A stretch of 64,000 nucleotides of DNA, from NCBI GenBank assembly GCA_019359235.1, contig JAHHHT010000016.1, forward strand, positions 62,001-126,000, written 5' to 3'. Below, in pieces: positions 17,048-25,632 of this stretch (within the stretch, counting starts at the first letter, position 1; the number at the start of each line of letters is the position of its first letter). The position numbers and the translations under genes are program-made. The DNA is from Oscillatoria princeps RMCB-10. GTDB lineage: Bacteria > Cyanobacteriota > Cyanobacteriia > Cyanobacteriales > Oscillatoriaceae. The notes under the pieces were generated by a model. That model was not told the origin of the DNA. It saw only the letters and a list, made by a program, of their open reading frames with translations, and did not search any database.

Positions 17048-18532
17048 ATGAACATCCCTCTGATTGTGGATATTGCCGTAGGCTTAATTTTTATTTACCT
17101 GATATTAAGCTTGCTGGCTTCGGAAATTCAAGAACTTATCACCACCCTGCTGCAGTGGAGAGCGGAACATTTAAAGAAATCGATTGAAGTGCTGATAGCC
17201 GGTGGGAGTGACGACAGTGCGAACGCTCGGAAAGCGCGAGAACTCGCTAATTCACTTTACGATCACCCTCTGCTGAGGAACCTGAATCAGGAAGCCAAAG
17301 GACTGTTAGCCCAGTCATTCCGCAGGCTGAGCGATGCAGCGGTGGGCTTGTATCGCCGGTTTGTGCCGAAAAGCGACAGTGTTTTTGACGGGAAATCTTC
17401 GGGTCCTTCTTACATTCCTGCGGAGGCATTTGCTCGGACGCTCGTTGACACGTTGAAACTTAAACCCTTGGCTCAGGCGCTGACTGTTTCGCGCGTGGAG
17501 CGGTTTAAGCAAGAGCGACTGTTGGGAGAGCTAGTAGAGATTTTAAATGAATCAAATCTGGGTGAGGAGGAGAGAGCTTTAATTGAGATAAATCTGAATA
17601 AGTTGGCTGAAAGCCTTGACGCTATTGTGGCAGATTTACAAGCCGGTCGAACGAGCTTGGAGGTTAGCGTTGAGCGGATGTCGGGCAAGCTGAACACCTA
17701 TGTTGAGAATTGCAAGATTGCCTTAGGCGCGGGCGATCCATCGGGCGAGATGTTTCTCAGACGGCTAGAATTGCTGAGGCAAGATGTTTTTGGGGAAGCT
17801 GAGAAAAAAGCCTTACTGCTCACCCTAAAGCCCTCTTTGACGGAAGTGGTGAAAGTCATTCTTAAAAATCCCGAACGCTATGCAGAGTTTGAAAGGGCGA
17901 TTCAAGATAAGGACAGCCCCACCTACAAAGGAATTGCTGAGTTAATCGATAACTTGCCGGCGTCTCTCAAGCAGAGTCTGGCTGAACTGGCAGACCGTGT
18001 GAAGAGTGGGGATTACAGCATTGATGATCAGATCAGCAACCTGCAAAAGCAAATTGAAACCTGGTTTGACCGCTCAATGGATCGAGCGTCTGGGGTCTAT
18101 AAGCGGAATGCCAAAGGGGTGGCGATTTTGATTGGTTTAGTTGTTGCTGTGACTGCCAATACCGATACGTTCTTCATTGTGAATAGCTTGTCAAAAAATT
18201 CTGTGCTGCGAGCCGCGATTGCGGAGAATGCAGAGCAGGTGGTCAGTAAAGGGGCTCAGACAGCAGAGCCTTTGGAAGAAATCAAGACAAGCCTTAGAAA
18301 ATCGCTAGAGGATGTTTCCATGCCGGTGGGCTGGAGCGCTGCTAACCAGCAACAGCAGGCCAAGGAAAGCTGGCCCATTCCCTATCTCAAGCAGTTTTTG
18401 GGCTGGCTCGTGAGTGGGCTAGCCATTTCGATGGGTTCATCTTTTTGGTTTGATTTACTGAGCAAGGTTATGAATGTCCGTAATACTGGGAAAGCTGACT
18501 TCGCTAGCAAAAAGAAGGGGACTTCTACCTAG
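17048..18532 (+). CDS. Membrane protein of unknown function with long helical cytoplasmic region
   Basis: 494 residues; ATG preceded by CTGGAGACAA. One transmembrane helix lies at the N-terminus (IVDIAVGLIFIYLILSLLAS, about 5-24), followed by EIQELITTLLQWRAEHL. A long, mostly helical, charged region fills residues 30-350. Two more hydrophobic segments lie near 360-378 (AKGVAILIGLVVAVTANTD) and 450-470 (FLGWLVSGLAISMGSSFWF). The motif WFDRSMDRASGVYKRNAK just before the second helix and FWFDLLSKVMNVRNTG near the end look like conserved family signatures. I recognise this as a conserved bacterial hypothetical type but can assign no function. It stands alone between two long spacers. Confidence 0.75.
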   Translation: MNIPLIVDIAVGLIFIYLILSLLASEIQELITTLLQWRAEHLKKSIEVLIAGGSDDSANARKARELANSLYDHPLLRNLNQEAKGLLAQSFRRLSDAAVGLYRRFVPKSDSVFDGKSSGPSYIPAEAFARTLVDTLKLKPLAQALTVSRVERFKQERLLGELVEILNESNLGEEERALIEINLNKLAESLDAIVADLQAGRTSLEVSVERMSGKLNTYVENCKIALGAGDPSGEMFLRRLELLRQDVFGEAEKKALLLTLKPSLTEVVKVILKNPERYAEFERAIQDKDSPTYKGIAELIDNLPASLKQSLAELADRVKSGDYSIDDQISNLQKQIETWFDRSMDRASGVYKRNAKGVAILIGLVVAVTANTDTFFIVNSLSKNSVLRAAIAENAEQVVSKGAQTAEPLEEIKTSLRKSLEDVSMPVGWSAANQQQQAKESWPIPYLKQFLGWLVSGLAISMGSSFWFDLLSKVMNVRNTGKADFASKKKGTST

Positions 18533-19903
18533 TGCGGCTAGCAGAAGGAAACCTTCTGGCGCGGAGTGAGGAGTGAGGAGTGAGGAGAATGGGAGAGTGG
18601 GGGAATTTTCCACTCTCCCCTTCTTTTTGGGGGTGAGCGGTGAGGGGAGCCGGTTGGAGCTGTTTCGTTTCGTTTCGTTTTTCTTTCTTTCTTTCCCGTT
18701 TTCGGGATTTATGTTCACACCGGTCTCGAAGCCTCACCGGCCTCGCCAACAGCCCTTGATTATATATATATCACCCTTGGGCGCTTGTAGGGTAGGTTCC
18801 TGGGGAAGGCACCCTACTTATCTCTCCGGGAGTATCCCATTTTTGCAATTTCCTCCACCCCTCACCCCCAACCCCTCTCCCACAAGGGGAGAGGGGAGAA
18901 TTCTGTTCTTTATTTTTCCCCCCTCTCCCTTCATGGCGAATGGTGCGGGGGGTGAGGGGGTGAAAATCTTTGCAAAAATGGGATGCTCCCTATCTCTCCT
19001 GCTAAAGGGCGATGAATTTCCTCGCCCGCTGTGTTAGGAGGGCGACTTTAACTGCCCCAGCGGCACTCGGTTACTGCGCAAGGCAGTGCAGAGCTTTTCG
19101 GGTGCGTTTCGGGGGAACGCACCCCAGTTATCTGCGCAAGGCCGTACAGAGGTGTGGGGGGCAGGAATTAGCCAGCGAGAAATTGACCTGAAGCATATTC
19201 TACCGTGATCTGGCTCACAGTAGACCTTTGGGATTTACAGGTAAAGTAAAGATAAGTCGGGCACTGATGGGTCAGTCTCTGCTGTTGCGCTGCCGGCAGC
19301 CCCTTTTAAGAAACCGGGCATGCCACCCAAACAGGTTTTTTGGCGCTCGGGTGACGCAACGCTCTGGGGAAAGTGATGGAATGGGCCAGTTGGATGCGCC
19401 AGTGCAGCTTCGGTTCCGTTTCCAGGATTCCTTCAATGGCCATTGCGTCGTGCTTGTGGCACACTTGTGGCACAGGTATCCGGGCTGCGCGATGGGTGCC
19501 GGCTTTTCGGAGCTGTAAATTTTTGTGTGCCGAGCTGCGCCAAAGCCTTCTGCTTGCCTGTATACTGACCGCAGCAGAGGGTTAAAGCGCGAAGGGCTGG
19601 CAAGGGTTGCGAGGGCTTCTCACCTGTGCTGAGTGTGCCAAATCGGGACGCACTCGACGCACTCAAAGATGCGCACACGGCCAGAGCGTGCCGAATCGAC
19701 CATTAGAGGGTGTTTATAAAGAAAACGTGAGGGAGCATGCTGTTCTTTAATATACATTTCTTATTGGGCGATAGGCCAGTCAAGAAAAGTTTAACACAGC
19801 CAACCGCACAAGAGTCTTAATCTTGAAGGAAGCTGGCAGAGCGCCCGAAGGTTCTCTGGACTGAATCCGGCAGGAAGTGAATGGAAAAGGGGGATTGGGT
19901 AAA
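18533..19903. other. 1.4-kb repeat-rich spacer without a supported gene
   Basis: Contains a GAGTGAGGA-type triple direct repeat (18565-18590), a CTTTCTTTCTTTC run (18680-18695), dispersed CCCCTCTCCC/GGGAGAGGGG hairpins (18860-18905), an AACGCACCC stem (19100-19125), and at 19705-19736 one end of the TGTTTATAAAG MITE family. Open frames here lack any domain and overlap the repeats. Confidence 0.5.
19705..19736 (+). repeat. Solo end of the TGTTTATAAAG MITE family
   Basis: AGAGGGTGTTTATAAAG followed by AAAACGTGAGGGAGC matches the left end of the 61779-61920 element. The rest of the element is missing, so this is a decayed copy. Confidence 0.55.
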
Positions 19904-20896
19904 ATGGATAATTTAGTGAAGGAACTGCTAGAACGGAATGCAAAACTGGAGCAAACGGTCGGCGAGCTGACCCGGGAACTGCAGGAAAAAGACCAGTCCC
20001 TCTTTGATGCGCTGGCAGAGATGCAGCGGATGAAGGAACATCTGGTACAGATGGAAAAAATGTCGATGCTGGGTCAGATGGTGTCCGGGATTTCCCACGA
20101 GATTAATAACCCGATTAACTTCATCTACGGCAATTTGCCCTATGTCGAGGAGCACGTAGAGGCTCTGCTGAAGGTTGTGGAGGCATACCAGTCCGCTTAC
20201 CCGAGCAACAGCTCTGCGGTGGAAGATGCGCTCTTAGAGGCGGAGCTGGATTTTGTCCTGGAAGATTTGCCGCGCATTGTTGAGTCTATGAAGATGGGGG
20301 CGGACCGGATTCGGGATCTGGTTCTCAATTTGCGGAATTTCTACCGGCTGGATGAAGCGCAGATGAAACCGGCGGATCTGAATGCCGGCATTGAAAGTAC
20401 GCTGGTGCTGCTGCACAACCGCTACAAGCAAAAGATTGACATTCTGCGGCAGTTTGGGGATCTGCCGCCGGTGGAGTGCCACATCAATCAGCTGAATCAG
20501 GTGTTTATGAATCTGATCTGTAACGCGATTGATGCGCTCCAGGCGAAGGAAGCGAGTAATGGCTGCTGCGTTCCGAAGCAGATTGGGATTGCGACTGAAG
20601 CGCTGAGCGCAGACCGAGTTTCGATCAGTATTTCCGACAACGGGCTCGGCATGCCTCCAGATGTCCTGGCGCGAGTGTTTGAGCCGTTCTTCACGACTAA
20701 ACCGATGGGCGTGGGCACCGGCTTGGGGCTGTCCATTTCCCACCAGATTGTCACGCAAACCCACGGAGGCGACATCTATTGCCTTTCGACGCCCGGGGAA
20801 GGCACGACCTTTGTTGTGGAACTGCCGGTGCGCCAGTCCAAGGCGTGCGGACAGGTTGGCAACCCACAGGAGGCAATCTTGGTAAATAAATCTTAA
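19904..20896 (+). CDS. Soluble histidine kinase without a sensor domain
   Basis: 330 residues from the ATG at 19904, which has AAGGGGGA upstream; a GTG at 19877 would add nine residues. A coiled coil (residues 1-50) leads straight into the kinase core. The H-box is SGISHEINNPINFIYGN, the N-box NQVFMNLICNAIDAL, the G1 box SDNGLGM, the F-box FEPFFTTKP and the G2 box GTGLGLSIS. There is no membrane segment or recognisable input module, so it probably takes signals from a partner protein or an unlinked receiver. No response regulator gene is adjacent. The core closely resembles those of the kinases at 27937 and 35160, including the loop between H- and N-boxes (IESTL, RLDE), which marks a paralogous subfamily in this genome. 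Confidence 0.9.
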   Translation: MDNLVKELLERNAKLEQTVGELTRELQEKDQSLFDALAEMQRMKEHLVQMEKMSMLGQMVSGISHEINNPINFIYGNLPYVEEHVEALLKVVEAYQSAYPSNSSAVEDALLEAELDFVLEDLPRIVESMKMGADRIRDLVLNLRNFYRLDEAQMKPADLNAGIESTLVLLHNRYKQKIDILRQFGDLPPVECHINQLNQVFMNLICNAIDALQAKEASNGCCVPKQIGIATEALSADRVSISISDNGLGMPPDVLARVFEPFFTTKPMGVGTGLGLSISHQIVTQTHGGDIYCLSTPGEGTTFVVELPVRQSKACGQVGNPQEAILVNKS

Positions 20897-20973
20897 TTGA
20901 GCGGGCCGGTTTAAAATCTATCCAGGGGAAGGTTCAGGCTAAACGCCTGGTCAATTAGATGTAGAGGGAGGTG

Positions 20974-21480
20974 AGAGATGATTTATAAAGTAAATATTAA
21001 AAGCCAGTCAACGCCAACGGCAAAAGATCCCCCCCTACCCCCCCCACAAGGGTAGGTTTTTTCATTGGTCAGCGAAGAGGGCGAAGCATTGGCGAAGGGA
21101 AATATCGGGCGCGGTCGTAAAGAGCCTCGCGCCAATGCTTCGCCCCTACACGCGAAGAGGGCGAAGCATTGGCGAAGGGAAATATCGGGCGCGGTCGTAA
21201 AGAGCCTCGCGCCAATGCTTCGCCCCTACACCGGCACTCCTGGGGGAGAGAGCATGAGCGTGAGGATATTTGCAATCGGCGAAAAGATAACATAGCTGCT
21301 GACGCAGCCGCTGCGCTAACGCTCATGCAACGCCGACACGCCGGCGCTCCCCACAGACAACCTCTAAAAAACCTACCCCGGAAAGCCCCTACCCCCCCCT
21401 TAAAAAGGGGGGTAACTCTTAGAGCCAACCCTTTTTAAGGGGGGTTGGGGGGATCTAGATTTTCTTTATAAATGACCTCT
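20974..21480. repeat. Composite non-coding element with inverted ends and an 80-bp tandem duplication
   Basis: The left end AGAGATGATTTATAAAG and the complement of the right end, AGAGGTCATTTATAAAG, match at most positions. Between them lie GATCCCCCC hairpin arms (about 21026 and 21457) and a perfect 80-bp direct duplication (21072-21151, 21152-21231). Each duplicated unit is itself a hairpin built on GGCGAAGCATTGGCG and its complement. No protein gene is convincing inside. Confidence 0.6.
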
Positions 21481-21495
21481 GAGAGATAAATTTTG

Positions 21496-22785
21496 CTAAA
21501 AACTGAAAAGTATTCGCAGCTGCCACCCTGTATCTTGGCGTAAAATTTCAATTTGGCGGATGAATTCTCGAAAGTAGAACCGGCGCTCTGATTCTGATAA
21601 GTCCAGCCAGAACTGCGGGATGGAAACGGCTTGAGCGTAGGTGCGCAAATTCACCGGCGGGAGCTGAGCCAGCTTGCTTTGCATTTCGGAAATTTCTGTG
21701 CGGATTTTGTAAGCTCGCAAGTCAGCAGTTTCGGTGTCGAGGATGCCAAGCTCGCACAGCGAGGGAAGCTTAGCGAGAATTTCTTCTCTGGCAGCAATCT
21801 CACCGGCAATCTCCTTCTTAATTGCATCCATATCCGGCGCATTCAAACCGGCAACCGCACGGGGCAAGTCGCGGCAAATTCCCTCTATGGTTTGCTCCAG
21901 CACTTTTTCGTAGGCAATGGCGCGGCATTTGGGCTGTTTCGGGCAGCCGGTGGGGCGCAGGTAGAGGTATTCCCGATCTTTGCGGTGGGCGGTGACGCGG
22001 GATACTGTCATGGGACACTGGCACGAACCGCAAACTGCCAAACCGGCAAGCGATCGGGGGGCGCTGGCGGCGCGGGGGGGAATGCGCCGGTTGCGGCGCA
22101 GAATTCGCTCGACTTGGGCGGCTTCTTCCCGCGATACAATGGGGGCGTGGGTGTTGGAAATTACTTCCCCATTTTGATATTCCAAATCGCCGCGATAGAC
22201 GGGATTGGTGAGCCACTGGCGAGCGGTGGAAACGGAGATTTTTTTGCCGTATTTTTGGGCGAGGTAGCGAACGGCACCGCGCACGGAACCGTAGAGGAGA
22301 AAGTGCTCGAAAAAATCTTTGACTGCCGGCGCTGCAGTCCGATCGATGACGTAGCGCTCTTTGCCCCGCCGGTATCCGTAGGGGGCTTTGCCGGGAGGGG
22401 GCAGGGCTTTCAGGCGATTGCGGGCGTGTCCCGATCTGATGCTGCGGCTGCGCTGGTTTTGCTGGATTTTTTTGAGCAGTTTCAGTAAATCGGCTCGCAC
22501 ACCGGCACCGGTGGGGGTGGCTGATTCGGTAGCAATCAGTTCGATGCCGAGGGCTTCCAATTCCGCCAGACGCTCGCACACTTCCCCCACTGTGTCGCCC
22601 AGTTCTTCCAGACGCCGAATTAAGAGATAATCTGCGGGCGCTGTTTTGCAGTCGCTCAGCAGCTGGATCAGCTGGAAGCGCTGACCTAAATCTTGGTATA
22701 CTTTGTCTATTTCCCAGCCCCAGATGGTTGGGTCGGGTGCCGGTTCGAGCAGCGGTTCGCTGTAGGAATATGCGATGATTTTCAT
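21496..22785 (-). CDS. XisF-like serine recombinase family protein
   Basis: 429 residues. Residues about 1-100 correspond to a shortened resolvase domain (IAYSYSEPLLEP with candidate catalytic Ser; YLLIRRLEELGDTVGEV). The recombinase domain follows (GKAPYGYRRGKERYVID and VRYLAQKYGKKISVSTAR, ending TNPVYRGDLEYQNG). A zinc ribbon lies near residues 255-292 (CGSCQCPM with a later CPKQPKC). The C-terminus is a coiled coil ending SESERRFYFREFIRQIEI. The family is related to large serine recombinases such as XisF. I recall very similar proteins as broadly conserved in cyanobacteria, which suggests a resident gene rather than a recent phage integrase. The N-terminal domain lacks the usual YARVS signature, so activity is uncertain. 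Spacing from neighbours indicates its own transcription unit. Confidence 0.8.
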   Translation of the reverse strand: MKIIAYSYSEPLLEPAPDPTIWGWEIDKVYQDLGQRFQLIQLLSDCKTAPADYLLIRRLEELGDTVGEVCERLAELEALGIELIATESATPTGAGVRADLLKLLKKIQQNQRSRSIRSGHARNRLKALPPPGKAPYGYRRGKERYVIDRTAAPAVKDFFEHFLLYGSVRGAVRYLAQKYGKKISVSTARQWLTNPVYRGDLEYQNGEVISNTHAPIVSREEAAQVERILRRNRRIPPRAASAPRSLAGLAVCGSCQCPMTVSRVTAHRKDREYLYLRPTGCPKQPKCRAIAYEKVLEQTIEGICRDLPRAVAGLNAPDMDAIKKEIAGEIAAREEILAKLPSLCELGILDTETADLRAYKIRTEISEMQSKLAQLPPVNLRTYAQAVSIPQFWLDLSESERRFYFREFIRQIEILRQDTGWQLRILFSF

Positions 22786-22796
22786 GGTTGCAGTTC

Positions 22797-22975
22797 TCCG
22801 TTAAAAAAGGCGTAGCGCAGGCGTCTCGCCTGCGCACACCAACCTCAAGAAAGGCGTAGCGCAGGCTGGACAGGCGGGACGCCTGTCCTACGTCAGGGGA
22901 GTGCAACAGGCTGGATAGGCGGGACGCCTGTCCTACGTCGGCGTAGCGCAGGCGTCTCGCCTGCGCCTCTCGCCC
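22797..22975. repeat. Cluster of GGCGTCTCGCC palindromes
   Basis: Four palindromic units in about 180 bp: two of the GCGCAGGCGTCTCGCCTGCGC type (about 22812 and 22945) and two of the GGACAGGCGGGACGCCTGTCC type (about 22868 and 22916). These are copies of a dispersed genome repeat filling the spacer between two minus-strand genes. Confidence 0.8.
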
Positions 22976-22977
22976 GC

Positions 22978-23340
22978 TCACATCTGGCTGAACTCTATAA
23001 TATTGCCGTCTGGATCGTGGGTGAAGAGGGCGGCTCGACCGGAGGCGCTCATCTGCACTTGGAACCCGTGAGCGAGTAGCTGCTCTTTGACTTCTTCTAG
23101 ATTGGCAACGCCGAAGGCGACGTGCCGGTTTCGCCCCCACTTTTCGGGATTCTGCAGTTCGGCTCGAAAGCCGGTGTCTTGAATCAGGTGTATCTGAGCG
23201 TCTCCGATTTGATACCAGGCTCCGGGGTATTTTAGGGTGCGGTCTACTTTGGAGAGTCCGAGGATTTGGCCGTAAAATTTTTCGGCTCGCTCCAGGTCGG
23301 AAACGAGTACGGCAGTGTGGAGGTATTGGGTGATTTGCAT
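22978..23340 (-). CDS. VOC-superfamily (glyoxalase/dioxygenase fold) protein
   Basis: 120 residues starting at the ATG at 23340 (MQITQYLHTAVLVSDL). The single VOC unit has the expected layout: H near residue 8 in the first strand (YLHTAVLVSDLERAEKFY), the central NRHVAFGV with a second His, and the final metal-ligand region THDPDGNIIEFSQ with Glu. This pattern is that of metal-binding VOC proteins acting as homodimers. The substrate cannot be deduced. The gene is divergent from the methyltransferase gene. Confidence 0.85.
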   Translation of the reverse strand: MQITQYLHTAVLVSDLERAEKFYGQILGLSKVDRTLKYPGAWYQIGDAQIHLIQDTGFRAELQNPEKWGRNRHVAFGVANLEEVKEQLLAHGFQVQMSASGRAALFTHDPDGNIIEFSQM

Positions 23341-23377
23341 GGTGTGGGTTGGGTTGGGTGTTCTTAACTTTAATTTA

Positions 23378-23440
23378 AACCGCCATAGACGCGAAGCGGC
23401 TTCCCGCAGGGTAGACGCCAAGACGCCAAGGAAGAAGAGA
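23378..23440 (+). repeat. Dispersed repeat, copy before the methyltransferase gene
   Basis: CATAGACGCGAAGCGGCTTC and the following CCGCAGGGTAGA also occur at 25448-25509, at the other end of the methyltransferase gene. This copy lies just upstream of the likely start. Confidence 0.85.
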
Positions 23441-23485
23441 TTTTGTGAGATAGTGAAAGAGCGACTGTTAGGTTTAGATGTTCCG

Positions 23486-25492
23486 ATGAAAGAAGTGTCG
23501 TTGGATTTAAATTTGCTCAGTCGGGAGCCGGCCAATGCTGTCTGGTTCCAGGAGATGCTGGCATCACTTGAGGTGAGTCGGGGCGCGGGTTGGCCCGATA
23601 GGTTTGGCCAATCTCTGCGCCGGTGGTTCGCGGAACATGGCCATTCTCCGATTAAGACTCTCAGCTTGTTTGCCGGCGGTGGCGGGCTGGATATTGGTTT
23701 CCATGATGCCGGTTTCGAGATTGTTCAGATGGTGGAGCTTGAAGCGAAGTATGTGCGAACGCTGGAGAGAAATTCGCAGCCGGGGAAATGGCTGTCGAAG
23801 GTTCACCCCACCTGCGTTGATATCAGGAAGTTTGTCCCTGATTCTCAGCTGAAAGTAGATTTTATCATTGGGGGACCGCCCTGTCAAACGTTTTCGGCTG
23901 CTGGGCGCAGGGCGGCTGGGGTGGCGGGAACGAGCGATGCGAGGGGAACGCTGTTTCAGGAGTATGTCCGCTTGCTGAAGGCGCTGCAGCCAAAAGGGTT
24001 TCTGTTTGAGAATGTTTATGGTATAATTGGCGCTCAGAAAGGGGAGGCTTGGCGGCAAATCCAGAAGGCTTTTCGGGATGCCGGTTACAGGATTTATTTT
24101 CGCATACTAGATGCGGCTGATTATGGTGTGCCGCAGCATCGGGAGCGTTTGTTTATTGTTGGGCTTAAGGAAGGGAATTATTTGTTTCCCTGTCCGACTC
24201 ACGGGCCAGATTCTCCGGGTAAGGTGCCTTTTTACACAGCTCTGGAGGCGGTTGCCGGTGCTGGTCCGTCTGGCGCTGAGGCGGGGATAGGCGGGCGCTA
24301 CGGGCATTTGCTGGAAAATATTCCTCCGGGTTTGAATTATAGCTTTTATACGGAGGAAATGGGGCACCCGCAGCCGGTGTTTAGCTGGCGGTCGAAGTTT
24401 TCGGACTTTCTTTATAAGGCTGACCCTGAGATGCCGGTGCGGACGATTAAGGCGAAGGGGGGACAGTACACCGGCCCTTTTAGTTGGGAAAACCGGCACT
24501 TCACAATTGCAGAACTGAAGCGGCTGCAAACGTTTCCTGATCAGTATGAGATTGTGGGGAATCGCTCCGTGTGTGTTGAGCAGATTGGGAATTCTGTGCC
24601 GCCGCAGCTGGGGAGGATTTTGGCGCTGAGTATTTTGGAGCAAGTGATGGGGGTTCAGTTACCATTTCCGATGCATTACTTGCCGCAGGCATTGGAGCTG
24701 GGATTTAGGCAGCGCAAGCGCCAGCTGACGGAAAGATACGCTGAAAAGGCTAGAGAGGCAATCGCACTTTTGGGTACTGAGGCGTCACCGGCAGGGGGTG
24801 TGTTCCGGGGGGAAGCGGTGCGTTTTTTGTCCTTGGCGGATTTTGGCTGGAGTGAGGGGGAAGTTCCTAACAGCGTGAGGGTGAATTTGAGGTACGATCT
24901 GAATAAGGATTGTTGGCAGATAGAAGCGGGTGCCGGTGAGACGGAGCGAGACGAGAATCAATATCTGATTGAGGTGTCCCCATCTTCGGGACGTGAGGAT
25001 TGGGGGTTGGGCACAAGAAAGGTCAAACTGTGCGCTAAGGATTTAGAGAAGCCGGTGTTTGCGGCACTGTGGAAGGCGTTTGAGGAAAAACTGGTTGAGG
25101 TGACTGGTAAGGCGGATTTGGTTCAGCTTGCCGGTTACTACCAGTACACTCCGCGCATCAGGGGGGTGATGAGTTTTCATCCGCAATTAAGGGTTGAGCC
25201 TTTCTGGCGTGTGGTTCAAGGGGTGGTGAGTGGGATAGGGGTGGCTACTCAACTGCCGGTTCAAGATTTGGCACTGCTGTGGGGAGTTAATGGGGAGGAT
25301 GTGTTTTCTTGCTTGCAAGTTTTGCGCGTTATGGGGTATGAGGTTAGGAATCACAATACAAATTCTCAGATTGCCAAGGGAGAGTATTTAATTCCTTATG
25401 GGTTTCCGACGCTGACGCCGAGAAGTGTGCAGCTGCGGAAGAATTTGAACCGCCACGACGCCATAGACGCGAAGCGGCTTCCCGCAGGGTAG
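23486..25492 (+). CDS. Orphan DNA (cytosine-5) methyltransferase
   Basis: A type II m5C methyltransferase. Residues numbered from the ATG at 23486: SAM-binding motif I TLSLFAGGGGLDIGFHDAGF near 55, catalytic motif IV GGPPCQTFSAAGRR near 130 with the nucleophilic Cys, motif VI FENVYGI, motif VIII VPQHRERLFIVG, and motifs IX-X with EQIGNSVPPQLGR near 370. A further 290 residues after motif X form an unrecognised C-terminal domain. The frame is open back to 23315, but the upstream part is encoded by a dispersed repeat, so the start is probably 23486 (or a GTG at 23453). The last 15 residues and the stop codon also come from a copy of that repeat. No restriction endonuclease gene lies beside it. 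The recognition sequence is unknown; CCGG-containing sites are very abundant locally, but a link would be speculation. Confidence 0.9.
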   Translation: MKEVSLDLNLLSREPANAVWFQEMLASLEVSRGAGWPDRFGQSLRRWFAEHGHSPIKTLSLFAGGGGLDIGFHDAGFEIVQMVELEAKYVRTLERNSQPGKWLSKVHPTCVDIRKFVPDSQLKVDFIIGGPPCQTFSAAGRRAAGVAGTSDARGTLFQEYVRLLKALQPKGFLFENVYGIIGAQKGEAWRQIQKAFRDAGYRIYFRILDAADYGVPQHRERLFIVGLKEGNYLFPCPTHGPDSPGKVPFYTALEAVAGAGPSGAEAGIGGRYGHLLENIPPGLNYSFYTEEMGHPQPVFSWRSKFSDFLYKADPEMPVRTIKAKGGQYTGPFSWENRHFTIAELKRLQTFPDQYEIVGNRSVCVEQIGNSVPPQLGRILALSILEQVMGVQLPFPMHYLPQALELGFRQRKRQLTERYAEKAREAIALLGTEASPAGGVFRGEAVRFLSLADFGWSEGEVPNSVRVNLRYDLNKDCWQIEAGAGETERDENQYLIEVSPSSGREDWGLGTRKVKLCAKDLEKPVFAALWKAFEEKLVEVTGKADLVQLAGYYQYTPRIRGVMSFHPQLRVEPFWRVVQGVVSGIGVATQLPVQDLALLWGVNGEDVFSCLQVLRVMGYEVRNHNTNSQIAKGEYLIPYGFPTLTPRSVQLRKNLNRHDAIDAKRLPAG

Positions 25493-25509
25493 ATCGCCAA
25501 GGAAGAGGG
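25448..25509 (+). repeat. Dispersed repeat forming the 3' end of the methyltransferase frame
   Basis: Second copy of the repeat at 23378-23440. It is translated here as NRHDAIDAKRLPAG followed by the stop. Confidence 0.85.
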
Positions 25510-25632
25510 GAGAGGTGTTGGCGCTTTGTAGCGGTACTGCTGTGCTACGGTCGGATGCTGTGGGAGTTTTTGGGAAAGGGTGGGGGTGCCGGTGGGATGG
25601 CTTTGCACCGGCACGCCACTTCTCGATCTGTC

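Noticed and set aside
18573-19037. Plus-strand 154-codon frame
   Set aside because: Built from dispersed repeats (GAGTGAGGA, CTTTCTTTC, CCCCTCTCCC); amino-acid composition is not protein-like.
21818-23140. Minus-strand 440-codon frame overlapping the serine recombinase
   Set aside because: Arg/Ser/Pro-rich composition and complete overlap with a well-supported gene; it also runs through the palindrome cluster.
23315-23485. Upstream extension of the methyltransferase
   Set aside because: Most of this stretch is a dispersed repeat that also occurs after the gene, and it overlaps the divergent VOC gene start; a start at 23486 (or 23453) is more credible.
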